A stretch of DNA of 43,625 nucleotides from Clostridiales bacterium (GTDB lineage Bacteria > Bacillota > Clostridia > Oscillospirales > Oscillospiraceae). Shown piece after piece: positions 1 to 8,231 of this stretch. The translations under genes and the position numbers were made by a program. The stretch spans positions 1-43,625 of the forward strand of contig JAAYMC010000016.1 of the NCBI GenBank assembly GCA_012521555.1. The letters run 5' to 3'. Below the pieces are notes generated by a model. That model was given only the letters and a program-made list of their open reading frames with translations, did not search any database and had not been told where the DNA came from. Every line of letters starts with the position of its first letter. The stretch's first letter is position 1.

Positions 1-290
1 ACAGCTCCTCGCTGGCCGCCGCGCTCTCCTCGGAGGTCGCGGAGTTGGCCTGAACGACCTGGGACACGAGGCTGATGCCTTCGTTAATCTGCGCGATGGC
101 GGCGGCCTGCTCGGTTGAAGCGGCGTTCCTCAGTATGAATAAAGCCGATACGCTGCTGTACGAGGAAAACACGCTGGGAATCAAGTATTCCAGCTAGTCC
201 GACAATTCCCACAACCCCGGCGATGATTGCCATTATGAGGAAACCCAGAATCAGCTTAGACGCGATTTTCATGTTGTAAAACCAACGCAT
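1..290 (-). pseudogene. Rearranged methyl-accepting chemotaxis protein gene
   Basis: Three pieces of one chemoreceptor gene are visible. Positions 290 down to about 184 encode a normal N-terminus (MRWFYNMKIASKL, then a hydrophobic transmembrane helix). Positions 129-183 encode the next residues, but on the plus strand: read there they give SMNKADTLLYEENTLGI, a typical start of a chemoreceptor sensing domain. Positions 128 to 1 return to the minus strand and encode the far C-terminal signalling helix (STEQAAAIAQINEG, then SATSEESAAASEEL). So about 55 bp is inverted, and most of the sensing domain, the HAMP domain and the signalling hairpin are missing. The gene runs off the left edge. It lies 38 nt downstream of cheW on the same strand. 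As written it cannot make a receptor. Real damage and an assembly or amplification chimera are both possible. Confidence 0.8.
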
Positions 291-328
291 GTTTTCTCCC
301 TTTCTGTTTTCCGTATGTTTTTTGGGGT

Positions 329-805
329 TTAAGCGGACAGTATCTCGTCTGCGGCGAGCATCTTTTTACAGTCGATGAGCAGCTTTACGCCGTTGTTTAC
401 TTTCCCGATTCCTTTCACAAACCCGTTGTTCATCTCAGACATCGGCGGGTCCACAATATCTTCTTCCGGTATGGAGAGCACTTCCGAAACCGCGTCGACA
501 ATGAGGCCAAAGGACATGCTCTTTACGTTGACAACGATAATGCATGTTCTGTCGGTATACTCCTTCGGCTCCTTCCCGAACCGCAGCCGCACGTCCATGA
601 CGGGTATGACGCTGCCCCTTAAGTTGATAAGGCCTTTGATGTACATAGGAAGTTCGGGCACCGTTGTGATATGCTGGATGCCGACGATTTCTGTCACATG
701 CCTGACCTCAATGCCGTAGCTTTCGCTTCCGATGGAGAAGATGAGGTAATTGTCCTTAAGCGCATCCGCTTCTAAATCGACTGAGCTTTGAGCGAAATCT
801 GCCAA
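329..805 (-). CDS. cheW: Chemotaxis coupling protein CheW
   Basis: CheW is the cytoplasmic scaffold that links chemoreceptors to the kinase CheA. The 158-residue product is one CheW domain of normal family length, with the familiar NYLIFSIGSESYGIEV start, the ITTVPELPMYIKGLINLRG core and VIPVMDVRLRFG. I chose a TTG start at 805 because a strong purine-rich ribosome site (AAGGGGGA) lies about 9 nt upstream. A second in-frame TTG at 859 would add 18 residues that do not resemble the family. The damaged chemoreceptor gene follows 38 nt downstream, so the pair was probably an operon. Two tandem Spo0A-like boxes lie about 65 nt upstream. No other chemotaxis gene is in the window. Confidence 0.9.
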   Translation of the reverse strand: MADFAQSSVDLEADALKDNYLIFSIGSESYGIEVRHVTEIVGIQHITTVPELPMYIKGLINLRGSVIPVMDVRLRFGKEPKEYTDRTCIIVVNVKSMSFGLIVDAVSEVLSIPEEDIVDPPMSEMNNGFVKGIGKVNNGVKLLIDCKKMLAADEILSA

Positions 806-867
806 AACGATACATCCCCCTTTTTGATTAAGATTTAATGGCAAACGAAACAGCCGCAAAATACATA

Positions 868-884
868 ATCGACAAATTTCGACA
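868..884 (-). promoter_or_regulatory. Tandem Spo0A-like boxes upstream of cheW
   Basis: On the minus strand the sequence reads TGTCGAA then TGTCGAT, exactly 10 bp apart, inside an A/T-rich stretch. The Spo0A box consensus is TGTCGAA, and tandem boxes one helical turn apart are common at Spo0A targets. The genome is clearly that of a spore former. Control of cheW by Spo0A is inference. Confidence 0.5.
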
Positions 885-971
885 AAATTTTCCTGATAGT
901 TTTGCCAAAGATTTGACGGCCGCTGACGTTTTAAACTGATATAATAAACAGAAACTGGCTGTGCCTGCCAT

Positions 972-1011
972 AAAAAAAGCCCTACTCCGACCGGAGGAGG
1001 GCTCGTTTTTT
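972..1011. terminator. Bidirectional terminator hairpin
   Basis: A hairpin pairs AGCCCT-CTCCG with CGGAG-AGGGCT. It has a T run on both strands: seven T on the minus strand and six on the plus strand. It closes the minus-strand signal peptidase remnant. Confidence 0.75.
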
Positions 1012-1316
1012 ACTTATTCGAATGATATTCTGCAGCCGGCCGGGCTTCGGCGCGCCGTTTTCGCACGCCCTTTTCCGCCGTTTGGCGCGCGCCGGAGAGG
1101 GAGACGGCGTGAAAGACGTACTGCCACGGCTCGTCCACCACAAAGAAGCGTGTCTTCCTGTAGTCCTCGCCGCCGATCGCCCTTCGTGATAAACTGCCGC
1201 CCCGTCTCGTCTTCGGTAATCTCAATCACCCGGTGGGCGATGGTTATCTTATCGCCGCCGCCAAACAGGATAATGTCGCCGACGCGGATGCTCTCAGCAT
1301 CAACTTTTTGCAGCAT
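1010..1316 (-). pseudogene. Signal peptidase I (SipW-like) remnant, 5' end missing
   Basis: The readable part begins KVDAESIRVGDIILF and continues through ITIAHRVIEI to FITKGD. These are the conserved core segments of SipW/archaeal-type signal peptidase I, which cleaves signal peptides at the membrane. The N-terminal membrane helix and the catalytic-serine segment that should precede it are absent: at about 1308 the sequence changes abruptly into an ArsR gene piece on the opposite strand. Downstream of FITKGD the family match fades. A second reading frame (EDYRKTRFFVVDEPWQYVF, stop at 1010) looks at least as coding-like, which suggests another frameshift or junction near 1175. It is not a functional enzyme as written. 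Confidence 0.6.
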
Positions 1317-1445
1317 TTGGCAGTATTAAAAGCGCACGGGATACTGGATTCCTCGAAATCCGGGCAAAACATTATTTATTCGATCGCCGATCACCGTGTT
1401 GAGGCGGTTATTGATTTGCTCAAAGAGTATTATTGCAAGGAGTAA
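1309..1445 (+). pseudogene. ArsR-type winged-helix regulator, C-terminal fragment
   Basis: The plus-strand frame from about 1311 reads QHLAVLKAHGILDSSKSGQ, then NIIYSIADHRVEAVIDLL, ending at TAA 1445. This is the recognition helix, wing and last helix of an ArsR-family metal- or stress-responsive repressor. The first helices, normally ending in a segment like xxxSQHLxxL, are missing because the sequence switches at about 1308-1312 to the signal peptidase remnant on the other strand. The upstream in-frame codons do not resemble the family. A strong terminator follows 17 nt after the stop, as expected for the real 3' end of a gene. Confidence 0.7.
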
Positions 1446-1462
1446 ATAAGAACAAACAAAGC

Positions 1463-1505
1463 AGCAGACATTATGGCGATGCTGCCATAATGTCTGCTGT
1501 TTTTA
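1463..1505 (+). terminator. Rho-independent terminator after the ArsR fragment
   Basis: A 15-bp perfect stem (AGCAGACATTATGGC with its complement) has a 6-nt loop and is followed by a short T run. Confidence 0.9.
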
Positions 1506-1590
1506 GACATGCCGGCCCGCTATCCCGACGAGAGGCTGCTGCAAGTCTGAGATATTGCGGAAACCGGATTATACAACTCCATAAACTTCG

Positions 1591-1629
1591 AAAATAAAAA
1601 AGACTTATCACACAAAAGTGCAATAAGTC
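1591..1629 (-). terminator. Terminator downstream of tRNA-Ser
   Basis: On the minus strand GACTTATTGCAC, a TTTT loop and GTGTGATAAGTC form a stem with one mismatch, followed by TTTTTTATTTT. It lies immediately after the tRNA CCA end. Confidence 0.9.
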
Positions 1630-1631
1630 CT

Positions 1632-1721
1632 TGGCGGAGAGAGTGGGATTCGAACCCACGTGGGCTGTTCACCCAAACGGTTTTCAAGACCGCCCCGTTA
1701 TGACCGCTTCGGTATCTCTCC
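1632..1721 (-). tRNA. tRNA-Ser (anticodon UGA)
   Basis: The minus strand shows a complete class II tRNA of 90 nt. The acceptor stem is GGAGAGA/TCTCTCC with discriminator G and encoded CCA. There is a D arm and an anticodon loop CTTGAAA (anticodon TGA). A long variable arm (around GGGTGAACAGCCC) and the T arm GTGGGTTCGAATCCCAC complete it. The long variable arm and anticodon identify serine, reading UCN codons. It has its own promoter and terminator, so it does not need to be transcribed with the purine operon. Confidence 0.97.
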
Positions 1722-1739
1722 ATGGGAAAAGCAAAAGAT

Positions 1740-1768
1740 ACGATACCACACTTCGCTTTCCCTGTCAA
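1740..1768 (-). promoter_or_regulatory. Sigma-A promoter of tRNA-Ser
   Basis: TTGACA (1763-1768), a 17-bp spacer and TATCGT (1740-1745) point at the tRNA, whose 5' end is 19 nt below the -10. The -35 overlaps the stop codon of the upstream membrane-protein gene. Confidence 0.8.
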
Positions 1769-2556
1769 TCGGGCGGGGCGCTGTGCGCGGCGTCATGCGT
1801 CTCGAGGGCGCTCGCTTCGATGGTGGGCATGAGGTTTTTCAAAACCTGGCCGCTCGGCCCTTCGCCGCGCCGCTTGATATGTACGTATCCAAGGAGGGAC
1901 ATGCAGCTGGCGCCGATGAAGTTGACCAGAAGGTCCTTCATCGTGTCGTGGATGCCGATGTCGAGGTAGCCGCTCAGCGCAATCTCCGTCTCGACGCCGT
2001 TTACCTTCCCGTAAATCACGGTCTTTGAGATGTCCGTCACCACGACGGGGACGTTGCGCCCCTCCGGGTTGAGCGCAACGCTGTTGAAGGTGGCGACGAG
2101 CGTGTCTTTCTGCATGTCGCGGCGGAAGAACGTATCCATGCCGTACTCGTAAAACTCCCACACGACGCCGACGGTCATTGAAAAGCAAAACGCCATCAGC
2201 GCGACGAACGCGGGGGACATTTTAAAATGGAAGCGTTCCGTGCGGTTTAATATGTCGATGAGCGCGATGCCGATGGCGCCGGCGAGAAAGCCGTTGATGG
2301 TGTGGAGCATCGTGTCCCACCCGCGGACGTTTACGAAATACTCCTGAATCTCGCCGAGAATCACGGCGGCAAATATGAGCAGGACAACGATGACTTCCAG
2401 CGTATCCGGCAGGTCGATTTTAATGCGGCGCTCCACGAAAGAGGGGAGCATGAACAAAAAGAGCGTCAATACACATTCGACGGCGTTGTACAGGTTGCCT
2501 TCCGCAATCTGCGTGATCATCACACCGATGACGAGAAGCCGCAGCGTCAGGAACAC
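1765..2556 (-). CDS. YjdF-like (DUF2238-type) multi-pass membrane protein
   Basis: The product has about six hydrophobic helices and the motif WDTMLHTINGFLAGAIG, which resembles the YjdF/DUF2238 family of unknown function, plus GVVWEFYEYGMD later. Residues 150-200 form a soluble insert and the last 40 residues are a cytoplasmic-like tail. The 5' end is unclear. GTG at 2556 gives 263 residues, but the frame stays open and family-like upstream (KRRFNIRAFFRRAREAF). The only strong ribosome site (GGGGAGG, 2642-2650) is 7 nt before an ATA codon at 2634. The true start may therefore be a rare ATA, or an ATG lost by mutation or error. It follows purD by about 30 nt (from the ATA) and may be part of that transcript. 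No function can be given. Confidence 0.7.
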   Translation of the reverse strand: MFLTLRLLVIGVMITQIAEGNLYNAVECVLTLFLFMLPSFVERRIKIDLPDTLEVIVVLLIFAAVILGEIQEYFVNVRGWDTMLHTINGFLAGAIGIALIDILNRTERFHFKMSPAFVALMAFCFSMTVGVVWEFYEYGMDTFFRRDMQKDTLVATFNSVALNPEGRNVPVVVTDISKTVIYGKVNGVETEIALSGYLDIGIHDTMKDLLVNFIGASCMSLLGYVHIKRRGEGPSGQVLKNLMPTIEASALETHDAAHSAPPD

Positions 2557-2660
2557 ACTGAACTTGACGGGCTGGCGCCGGAACGCCTCCCGCGCGCGCC
2601 GGAAAAATGCGCGGATATTGAATCGTCTCTTTATCTCAAACCCTCCCCGCCTTAATGGCC

Positions 2661-3914
2661 TTAAATTCTTCCGATGTCCTTTCTGTAGTGCATATTTTTA
2701 AACGCGATGCGCTCCACGCCATCATACGCTCTTTCGACAGCTTTTTCAAGTGTCGGGCCCGTCGCGGTCACGCCCAGAACGCGCCCGCCGTTTGTGCGGT
2801 AGGCCTTGCCGTCGAAGGTTGTGCCGGCGTGGTAGACGATAATATCCTCTGGGACTTTGTCCAGCCCCGTAATCTCAAAGCCTTTTTCATACACGCCGGG
2901 GTAGCCGCCGCTTGCCATGACGACGCAGCAGGCCGCCTCGTCGCGGAAGCGGATGTCGATTTCATGGAGGCGCTCCTCCCGCACCGCCTCGAAGATGTCG
3001 AGCAGGTCCGTCTCAAGGAGCGTGAGCAGCGGCTGCGCTTCCGGGTCACCGAAGCGGGCGTTGTACTCCACAACGCGCGGCCCGTTCGGCGTGAGCATCA
3101 GGCCGAAGTAGATGACGCCCTTGAACGGCCGCCCTTCCTTGTTCATCGCCTCGATGGTGGGGCGGAAAATCGTCTCCATGCACACCTGCGCAATCTCCGG
3201 CGTGTAGTGCGGGCTGGGGGTAAACGCGCCCATGCCGCCGGTGTTGGGGCCGCGGTTGCCGTCGAACACGCGTTTGTGATCCTGCGAGGAGGGCATCGGG
3301 CGGATGGTCTTGCCGTCCGTGAAGGCCAGCACCGTCACTTCCGGGCCCGTCATGCGCTCTTCGATGACGACGCGGGAGCCGCTCTCGCCGAACTTCTTGT
3401 CCCGCATCATCGCGCGCGCGGCATTCAGCGCCTCTTCCACCGTCTCCGCGACGACGACGCCTTTGCCAAGCGCGAGCCCGTCCGCCTTTACGACGATGGG
3501 CGCGCCTTTTTCCCTGATGTACGCTTCGGCGGCTTCGAGATCGGTGAACACTTCGTACTCGGCCGTGGGTATTCCATACTTACGCATGAGGTTTTTGGAG
3601 AATACCTTGCTGCTTTCGATAATCGCGGCGTTTTTCCGCGGGCCGAAGGCTTTGACGCCGGCCTCCTCCAGCGCGTCGACAAGGCCGAGGGCGAGCGGGT
3701 CGTCCGGTGTGACGACGACGAAGTCGACGGCGTTTTCCTTCGCGTAGCGCACGAGGGCGGGGACGTCCGTCGCCGCGATGGGCACGCACTCGGCCACAGA
3801 TGCGATGCCGCCGTTGCCGGGCGCGCACAGGAGCCTCGTGACGCGCTTTGAGCGGGACAGGGCAAGACAGACGGCGTGCTCCCGCCCGCCGCCGCCGATG
3901 ACAAGAACTTTCAT
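2661..3914 (-). CDS. purD: Phosphoribosylamine-glycine ligase (GAR synthetase)
   Basis: PurD uses ATP to join phosphoribosylamine and glycine, giving GAR, the second step of purine synthesis. The 417-residue product has the normal family length. It starts with the N-domain fingerprint MKVLVIGGGGREHA and PGNGG, carries the ATP-grasp segment GAPIVVKADGLALGKGVVV, and has SSQDHKRVFDGNRGPNTGGM and the late metal-binding VVEYNARFGDPE. It is last of seven purine genes on this strand and starts 20 nt after the short purH. The upstream spacer AACTTAGGAGGTCCGCT supplies a good ribosome site. Confidence 0.98.
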   Translation of the reverse strand: MKVLVIGGGGREHAVCLALSRSKRVTRLLCAPGNGGIASVAECVPIAATDVPALVRYAKENAVDFVVVTPDDPLALGLVDALEEAGVKAFGPRKNAAIIESSKVFSKNLMRKYGIPTAEYEVFTDLEAAEAYIREKGAPIVVKADGLALGKGVVVAETVEEALNAARAMMRDKKFGESGSRVVIEERMTGPEVTVLAFTDGKTIRPMPSSQDHKRVFDGNRGPNTGGMGAFTPSPHYTPEIAQVCMETIFRPTIEAMNKEGRPFKGVIYFGLMLTPNGPRVVEYNARFGDPEAQPLLTLLETDLLDIFEAVREERLHEIDIRFRDEAACCVVMASGGYPGVYEKGFEITGLDKVPEDIIVYHAGTTFDGKAYRTNGGRVLGVTATGPTLEKAVERAYDGVERIAFKNMHYRKDIGRI

Positions 3915-3934
3915 AGCGGACCTCCTAACTTATA

Positions 3935-5110
3935 TCAGTGGTGGAACAGGCGCAATCCGGTAAAGGCCATGACGATACCGTATTTGTCGCACGTTTGGAT
4001 GACGTCGTCGTCCCGGATGGAGCCGCCCGGCTGGGCGATGTACATTACGCCCGATTTGCGCGCGCGCTCGACGTTGTCCCCGAAGGGGAAGAACGCGTCG
4101 CTCCCGAGGCTCACGCCCGCAACGCGCGACAGCCACTCAATCTTTTCCTCTTTTGTCAGCGGCTCGGGCCGCGCCGTGAACACATCCCGCCACGCGTCGC
4201 CGCCTAAAAGCTCATCGGGGTCGTCGGAGATGTACACGTCGATGGCGTTGTCCCTTACGGGGCGGGCGATGCCGTCAATAAACGGCAGGGCGAGCACTTT
4301 CGGGTGGCGGCGCAGGTGCCAGTTGTCGGCTTTTGTGCCGGCAAGGCGCGTGCAGTGGATGCGGCTTTGCTGGCCGGCGCCGATGCCGATGGCCTGTCCG
4401 CCCACGGCGTAGCAGACGGAGTTGGACTGCGTGTATTTGAGCGTAATAAGCGCTGTGACAAGGTCGCGTTTGGCGCTCTCCGGAAGGTCTTTGTTTTTCG
4501 TGACGATGTTTGTGAGCAGGGACGCGTCAATTCTCGCGTCGTTGCGCCGCTGCTCGAAGGTGACGCCGAACACGTCCTTGCGCTCGAAGAGCTCCGGCCG
4601 GTAGTCCGGGTCAATCTGGATGACGCAGTACGTCCCGCGGCGCTTTTTGCGCAGGATCTCCAGCGCCTTTTCGCTGTACCCCGGGGCGATGACGCCGTCG
4701 GACACCTCGAGCGCCAAAAGCCGCGCCGTTTCCTCGTCGCACGGGTCGGAGAGGGCCGCCCAGTCGCCGTAGGAGCTGACGCGGTCGGCCCCGCGGGCGC
4801 GGGCGTACGCCTCGGCGAGAGGGGAGAGGGCAAGGCCCTCCACAAAGAAGGCTTTTTTGTCCTCGCCGGTCAGCGGCGCGTCCGCGATGGCGGCGCCGGC
4901 GGGGGAGACGTGCTTAAACGACGCCGCGGCGGGGCGCCCCGTGGCCTCCTTAAGCTCCTTCACAAGCTGCCAGCTGTTGAGCGCGTCGAGGAGGTTAATG
5001 TACCCCGGCCGGCCGTTGAGGACCGTAATCGGCAGAGCGCCCGAGCGCATGAAGATGCGCGCGGGCTTTTGGTTCGGGTTGCAGCCGTATTTGAGTTCAA
5101 GCTCCGTCAT
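3935..5110 (-). CDS. purH: AICAR transformylase, short PurH without cyclohydrolase domain
   Basis: This enzyme transfers a formyl group from 10-formyl-THF to AICAR, giving FAICAR. The 391 residues cover only the transformylase half of classical bifunctional PurH (about 510 residues in most bacteria). The N-terminal IMP cyclohydrolase domain is absent, and the protein begins directly with LKYGCNPNQKPA, the usual start of the transformylase region. Other typical segments are FKHVSPAGAA, GVIAPGYS, KYTQSNSVCYA and GQQSRIHC. The missing ring-closing step is supplied by the preceding purO, whose stop overlaps this start by four bases. This pairing keeps both last steps in one operon. The product should be annotated by activity, because the name purH implies both activities. 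Confidence 0.93.
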   Translation of the reverse strand: MTELELKYGCNPNQKPARIFMRSGALPITVLNGRPGYINLLDALNSWQLVKELKEATGRPAAASFKHVSPAGAAIADAPLTGEDKKAFFVEGLALSPLAEAYARARGADRVSSYGDWAALSDPCDEETARLLALEVSDGVIAPGYSEKALEILRKKRRGTYCVIQIDPDYRPELFERKDVFGVTFEQRRNDARIDASLLTNIVTKNKDLPESAKRDLVTALITLKYTQSNSVCYAVGGQAIGIGAGQQSRIHCTRLAGTKADNWHLRRHPKVLALPFIDGIARPVRDNAIDVYISDDPDELLGGDAWRDVFTARPEPLTKEEKIEWLSRVAGVSLGSDAFFPFGDNVERARKSGVMYIAQPGGSIRDDDVIQTCDKYGIVMAFTGLRLFHH

Positions 5111-5823
5111 GGCGTGACATCTCCAAATCGATTGATGATGCGCGACTCCATCGCGCCGGTTTTGAGGTTTCTCCGCAGGGCAAAGAGCGCGACGCGGTTG
5201 TCCTTATCCAGCGCCTCCCACACTGCGCCGGCCAGCTCGTCGAGCGAGCCGGGGACGGACACCGCCGCCGGCTCCCCTTCGTAGGAGGGGACGGGGTCGC
5301 CGTCTTCCCTGTATGTGTGGATGAGGTGGCCGGCTCCGGGGAGCGGCGCGTCGTACTCGAAAAACTGCCGGCAGCAGCAGGCGGGGTTCCCGCCCATCGT
5401 CTTGAGAATCGACAGGGCGTAGGACCCGTCCGGCTTTATAATGCCGGAGATGCGCGGGGTGTAGATGGGCGCGTCCGGCTCGAACGTGCGCGTCATGAGC
5501 GCGGAGCGGAAATCGCCGCCCGACCTCAGATGCTCGTAGATGGTGTCCGTCTGGTCGCCGTTTGAGACGATGACGGTATCGCCCAGGATGCGGACGGGGC
5601 GGTAGATGATAAGGCTCGGGTCCGTCAGCTTCGACGGGTCGAACGCCTCGGTGCGGATGCCGTCTTCCGTCCGGACGAACACGCGGTTGCGGCTGTTTTC
5701 GCTGCGGCCCATGATAAAATAGACAAGGACGGCGTGAGCGCCGCCCTCATCGCGACCGAGCAGAATGCCGCGGCCGGGATACCGGTTGCCGCCAAGCTTT
5801 TCCGCGATCGTTTTCACGTTCAT
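5107..5823 (-). CDS. purO: IMP cyclohydrolase, PurO type
   Basis: PurO closes the ring of FAICAR to IMP, the last purine step, and was first described in archaea. The 238-residue product shows the family pattern GGNRYPGRGILLGRDE at the N-terminus, YFIMGRSENSRNRVF, YRPVRILGDTVIVSNGDQTD and the later PRISGIIKPDGSYALSILK. It is not similar to the N-terminal domain of bacterial PurH. It overlaps purN upstream and the short purH downstream by four bases each, a translationally coupled arrangement that places both halves of the split bifunctional enzyme together. It is somewhat longer than archaeal PurO (about 200 residues). Confidence 0.92.
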   Translation of the reverse strand: MNVKTIAEKLGGNRYPGRGILLGRDEGGAHAVLVYFIMGRSENSRNRVFVRTEDGIRTEAFDPSKLTDPSLIIYRPVRILGDTVIVSNGDQTDTIYEHLRSGGDFRSALMTRTFEPDAPIYTPRISGIIKPDGSYALSILKTMGGNPACCCRQFFEYDAPLPGAGHLIHTYREDGDPVPSYEGEPAAVSVPGSLDELAGAVWEALDKDNRVALFALRRNLKTGAMESRIINRFGDVTP

Positions 5824-6455
5824 CCCTTTGCCTCCCGGATATGTACAATCCGGCCGACGACTTCAAGCCGTCCTTCGCAGTAGAGCGAGACGGCTTCGGG
5901 GAGGATTTTCCACTCGCACTCTTCCATGACGCGCCGCTGCAGCGTCCTGGGCGTGTCCCCCTCCAGGACGGGGACGGCCTTTTGCAGGATGATGGGGCCC
6001 ATGTCGGCCTCCGCCGTGGCGAAGTGGACGGTCGCGCCCGTCACTTTAACGCCGAAGTTGAGGGCCTCCTCGTGCACGCGGATGCCGTAGTACCCTTCGC
6101 CGCAGAAGGCGGGGACAAGGGAGGGGTGGACGTTGATGATGCGGTTTTCGTACGCCTCAAGGACGGGGGAGCTGAGCACGACGGTAAATCCCGCGAGGAC
6201 GACAAGCTCGATATCGAGGCTCTTGAGCTTCTCTAGAATCGCCTGGCTGAAATCCTCACGGCTTGCGAAGTTGGCGTAACTGACGACAAACGTCGGGATT
6301 CCGGCGTTGCGGGCGCGCGTGAGGGCAAAGGCGTTCGGCTTGGACGATATGACAGCGGCGAGCTGGCAGTTTTTAATCTTTCCGTAGTTGTGCGCGTTGA
6401 TGATGGCCTGCAGGTTCGTCCCGTCTCCGGAAACGAGGACAGCCGTTCTTACCAT
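5820..6455 (-). CDS. purN: GAR formyltransferase PurN
   Basis: PurN transfers a formyl group from 10-formyl-THF to GAR. The 211-residue product has the N-terminal loop [31 protein letters not shown], and the catalytic region [13 protein letters not shown] followed by [19 protein letters not shown]. The usual SGxGTN loop is conserved (SGDGTN). The HPSL histidine and the aspartate of the final motif are present. The start overlaps the end of purM by seven bases and its stop overlaps purO, so it sits in the coupled purine operon. Confidence 0.96.
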   Translation of the reverse strand: MVRTAVLVSGDGTNLQAIINAHNYGKIKNCQLAAVISSKPNAFALTRARNAGIPTFVVSYANFASREDFSQAILEKLKSLDIELVVLAGFTVVLSSPVLEAYENRIINVHPSLVPAFCGEGYYGIRVHEEALNFGVKVTGATVHFATAEADMGPIILQKAVPVLEGDTPRTLQRRVMEECEWKILPEAVSLYCEGRLEVVGRIVHIREAKG

Positions 6456-7495
6456 TTGAGCTCAACTCCCTTCTCTCCTTCAATGCATTTGCCGATGACG
6501 TACGGGTTTTCGTCGATTTGAATCAGGGCGTTTACAACCTCGCCGACGTCCTTGCTGTCGACGGCCATGACAAGGCCGATGCCCATGTTGAACGTGTTGT
6601 ACATATCCCGCAGCGGGATGTCGCTGTGGGCGGACAGGTAGGTGAAAATCCGGCTGACGGGGAAATTGCAGGGATAGATGACGGCTTTGATTCCGTCCGG
6701 CAGCATGCGGGGGACGTTTTCGATGAGGCCCCCGCCCGTGATGTGGGCGATGCCCTTGATGTCCATGCCGAGCGTCTTGATAAGGTGCAGCACCGGGCGG
6801 ACGTAAATGCGCGTGGGCTTGAGAAGTTCCTGCCCAAGCGTGCAGTAGAGTTCCGGGACTTCCTGCTTGAGCTTTTCGGGCGTGAGGTCGAGCACCTTCC
6901 GCACGAGGGAGTACCCGTTTGAGTGCAGGCCCGAGGAGGCAAGGCCGATGAGAATGTCGCCGGGCCTAATCTTGCTCCCGTCGATGATCCTATCATAGTC
7001 CACGACGCCGACGGCGAAACCGGCGATGTCGTACTCGTCCTCGGGGTAAAACCCCGGCATCTCGGCCGTCTCGCCGCCGATGAGCGCGCAGCCGGCCTCG
7101 CAGCAGCCGGCGGCCACGCCTTCCACGATTTTCGCCGTGCGCTCGGGGATGTTTTTGCCCAGGGCGAGGTAGTCGAGGAAAAACAGCGGCTCGGCACCGG
7201 AGCATATAATGTCGTTGACGCACATGGCCACGCAGTCGATGCCGATGGTGTCGTGCTTGTCCATCATGAAGGCGATTTTCAGCTTCGTGCCGACGCCGTC
7301 CGTCCCCGAGACGAAGACGGGGCGGCGCATCCCTTCAAGCTGCGGCTCAAACAGGCCGCCAAACCCCCCGAGCTCGCCGATGACGCCGGGGCGGAACGTG
7401 CTCTTCACAAGGGGCTTTATGCGCTCGACGACTTCGTACCCGGCGGTGATGTCCACGCCGGCGGCGGCGTAACTGTCCGATCTGGATTGATGCAT
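6449..7495 (-). CDS. purM: AIR synthetase PurM
   Basis: PurM converts FGAM to aminoimidazole ribonucleotide with ATP. The ATG at 7495 has AAAGGAG seven bases upstream and gives the expected N-terminus ([14 protein letters not shown]). The frame is open for another 176 codons upstream, but that stretch lies antisense-frame over purC and is not family-like. The 348-residue product has [61 protein letters not shown] and [16 protein letters not shown], all diagnostic. purC ends 28 nt before it. Confidence 0.97.
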   Translation of the reverse strand: MHQSRSDSYAAAGVDITAGYEVVERIKPLVKSTFRPGVIGELGGFGGLFEPQLEGMRRPVFVSGTDGVGTKLKIAFMMDKHDTIGIDCVAMCVNDIICSGAEPLFFLDYLALGKNIPERTAKIVEGVAAGCCEAGCALIGGETAEMPGFYPEDEYDIAGFAVGVVDYDRIIDGSKIRPGDILIGLASSGLHSNGYSLVRKVLDLTPEKLKQEVPELYCTLGQELLKPTRIYVRPVLHLIKTLGMDIKGIAHITGGGLIENVPRMLPDGIKAVIYPCNFPVSRIFTYLSAHSDIPLRDMYNTFNMGIGLVMAVDSKDVGEVVNALIQIDENPYVIGKCIEGEKGVELKW

Positions 7496-7523
7496 GGCGC
7501 ACTCCTTTCTGATGCGATGCAGC

Positions 7524-8231
7524 TTAACCGAGCACCCGGCGCGCCATCTCCCGGTACGCGCCTTCCACGTTGCCCAGGTCCTGACGGAACCTGTCCTTAT
7601 CGAGCTTTTCGCCCGTCTTCGCGTCCCAGAAGCGGCAGGTGTCGGGGGAGATTTCGTCGGCGAGGATGATCTCGCCAGAGGACGTCTTCCCGAACTCAAG
7701 CTTAAAATCCACAAGCGTGATGCCGCACTGGGTGAGGAAATCCCTGAGGATGTCGTTGATTTTAAAGGCGTACTCCGTGATGCGGGCGATCTCTTCGGGG
7801 GTCGCCAGGGAAAGCGCCTCGGCGTGGTAGGCGTTGATGAGCGGGTCGCCGAGGGCGTCGTTTTTATAGGAGAACTCGAGGGTGGGGCGCCCCAGGACGC
7901 GCCCTTCCTCCACGCCGTACCGCTTCGAGAACGAACCGGCGGCGATGTTGCGCACGATGACCTCAAGCGGCACGATGTCCACGCGCCGCACGAGCGTTTC
8001 GCGGTCGGACAGTTCCCGCACAAAGTGCGTGGGGATGCCCGACTCGGAGAGGAGCCGCATGAAGTAGTTTGTCATTTTGTTGTTGATGACGCCCTTGCCC
8101 ACGATGGTGCCGCGCTTTTCGCCGTTGAAGGCCGTGGCGTCGTCCTTGTACTCGACGATGACAAGCTCCGGGTCGTCCGTCGCGAAGACCTTTTTTGCCT
8201 TGCCCTCGTAGAGCTGCTCAAGTTTTTTCAT
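7524..8231 (-). CDS. purC: SAICAR synthetase PurC
   Basis: PurC ligates aspartate to CAIR with ATP. The 235-residue product, a normal short bacterial length, begins [16 protein letters not shown] and contains [29 protein letters not shown] and [14 protein letters not shown], which are family signatures for nucleotide and substrate binding. The stop codon of purE overlaps its start by four bases (ATGA), so the two are translationally coupled. purB, purF, purS, purQ and purL are not in this window and must be elsewhere. Confidence 0.97.
   Translation of the reverse strand: MKKLEQLYEGKAKKVFATDDPELVIVEYKDDATAFNGEKRGTIVGKGVINNKMTNYFMRLLSESGIPTHFVRELSDRETLVRRVDIVPLEVIVRNIAAGSFSKRYGVEEGRVLGRPTLEFSYKNDALGDPLINAYHAEALSLATPEEIARITEYAFKINDILRDFLTQCGITLVDFKLEFGKTSSGEIILADEISPDTCRFWDAKTGEKLDKDRFRQDLGNVEGAYREMARRVLG

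Noticed and set aside
6449..8023. Open frame making purM appear 524 residues long
   Set aside because: The extra N-terminal residues are another frame of purC; the real purM start at 7495 has a good ribosome site.
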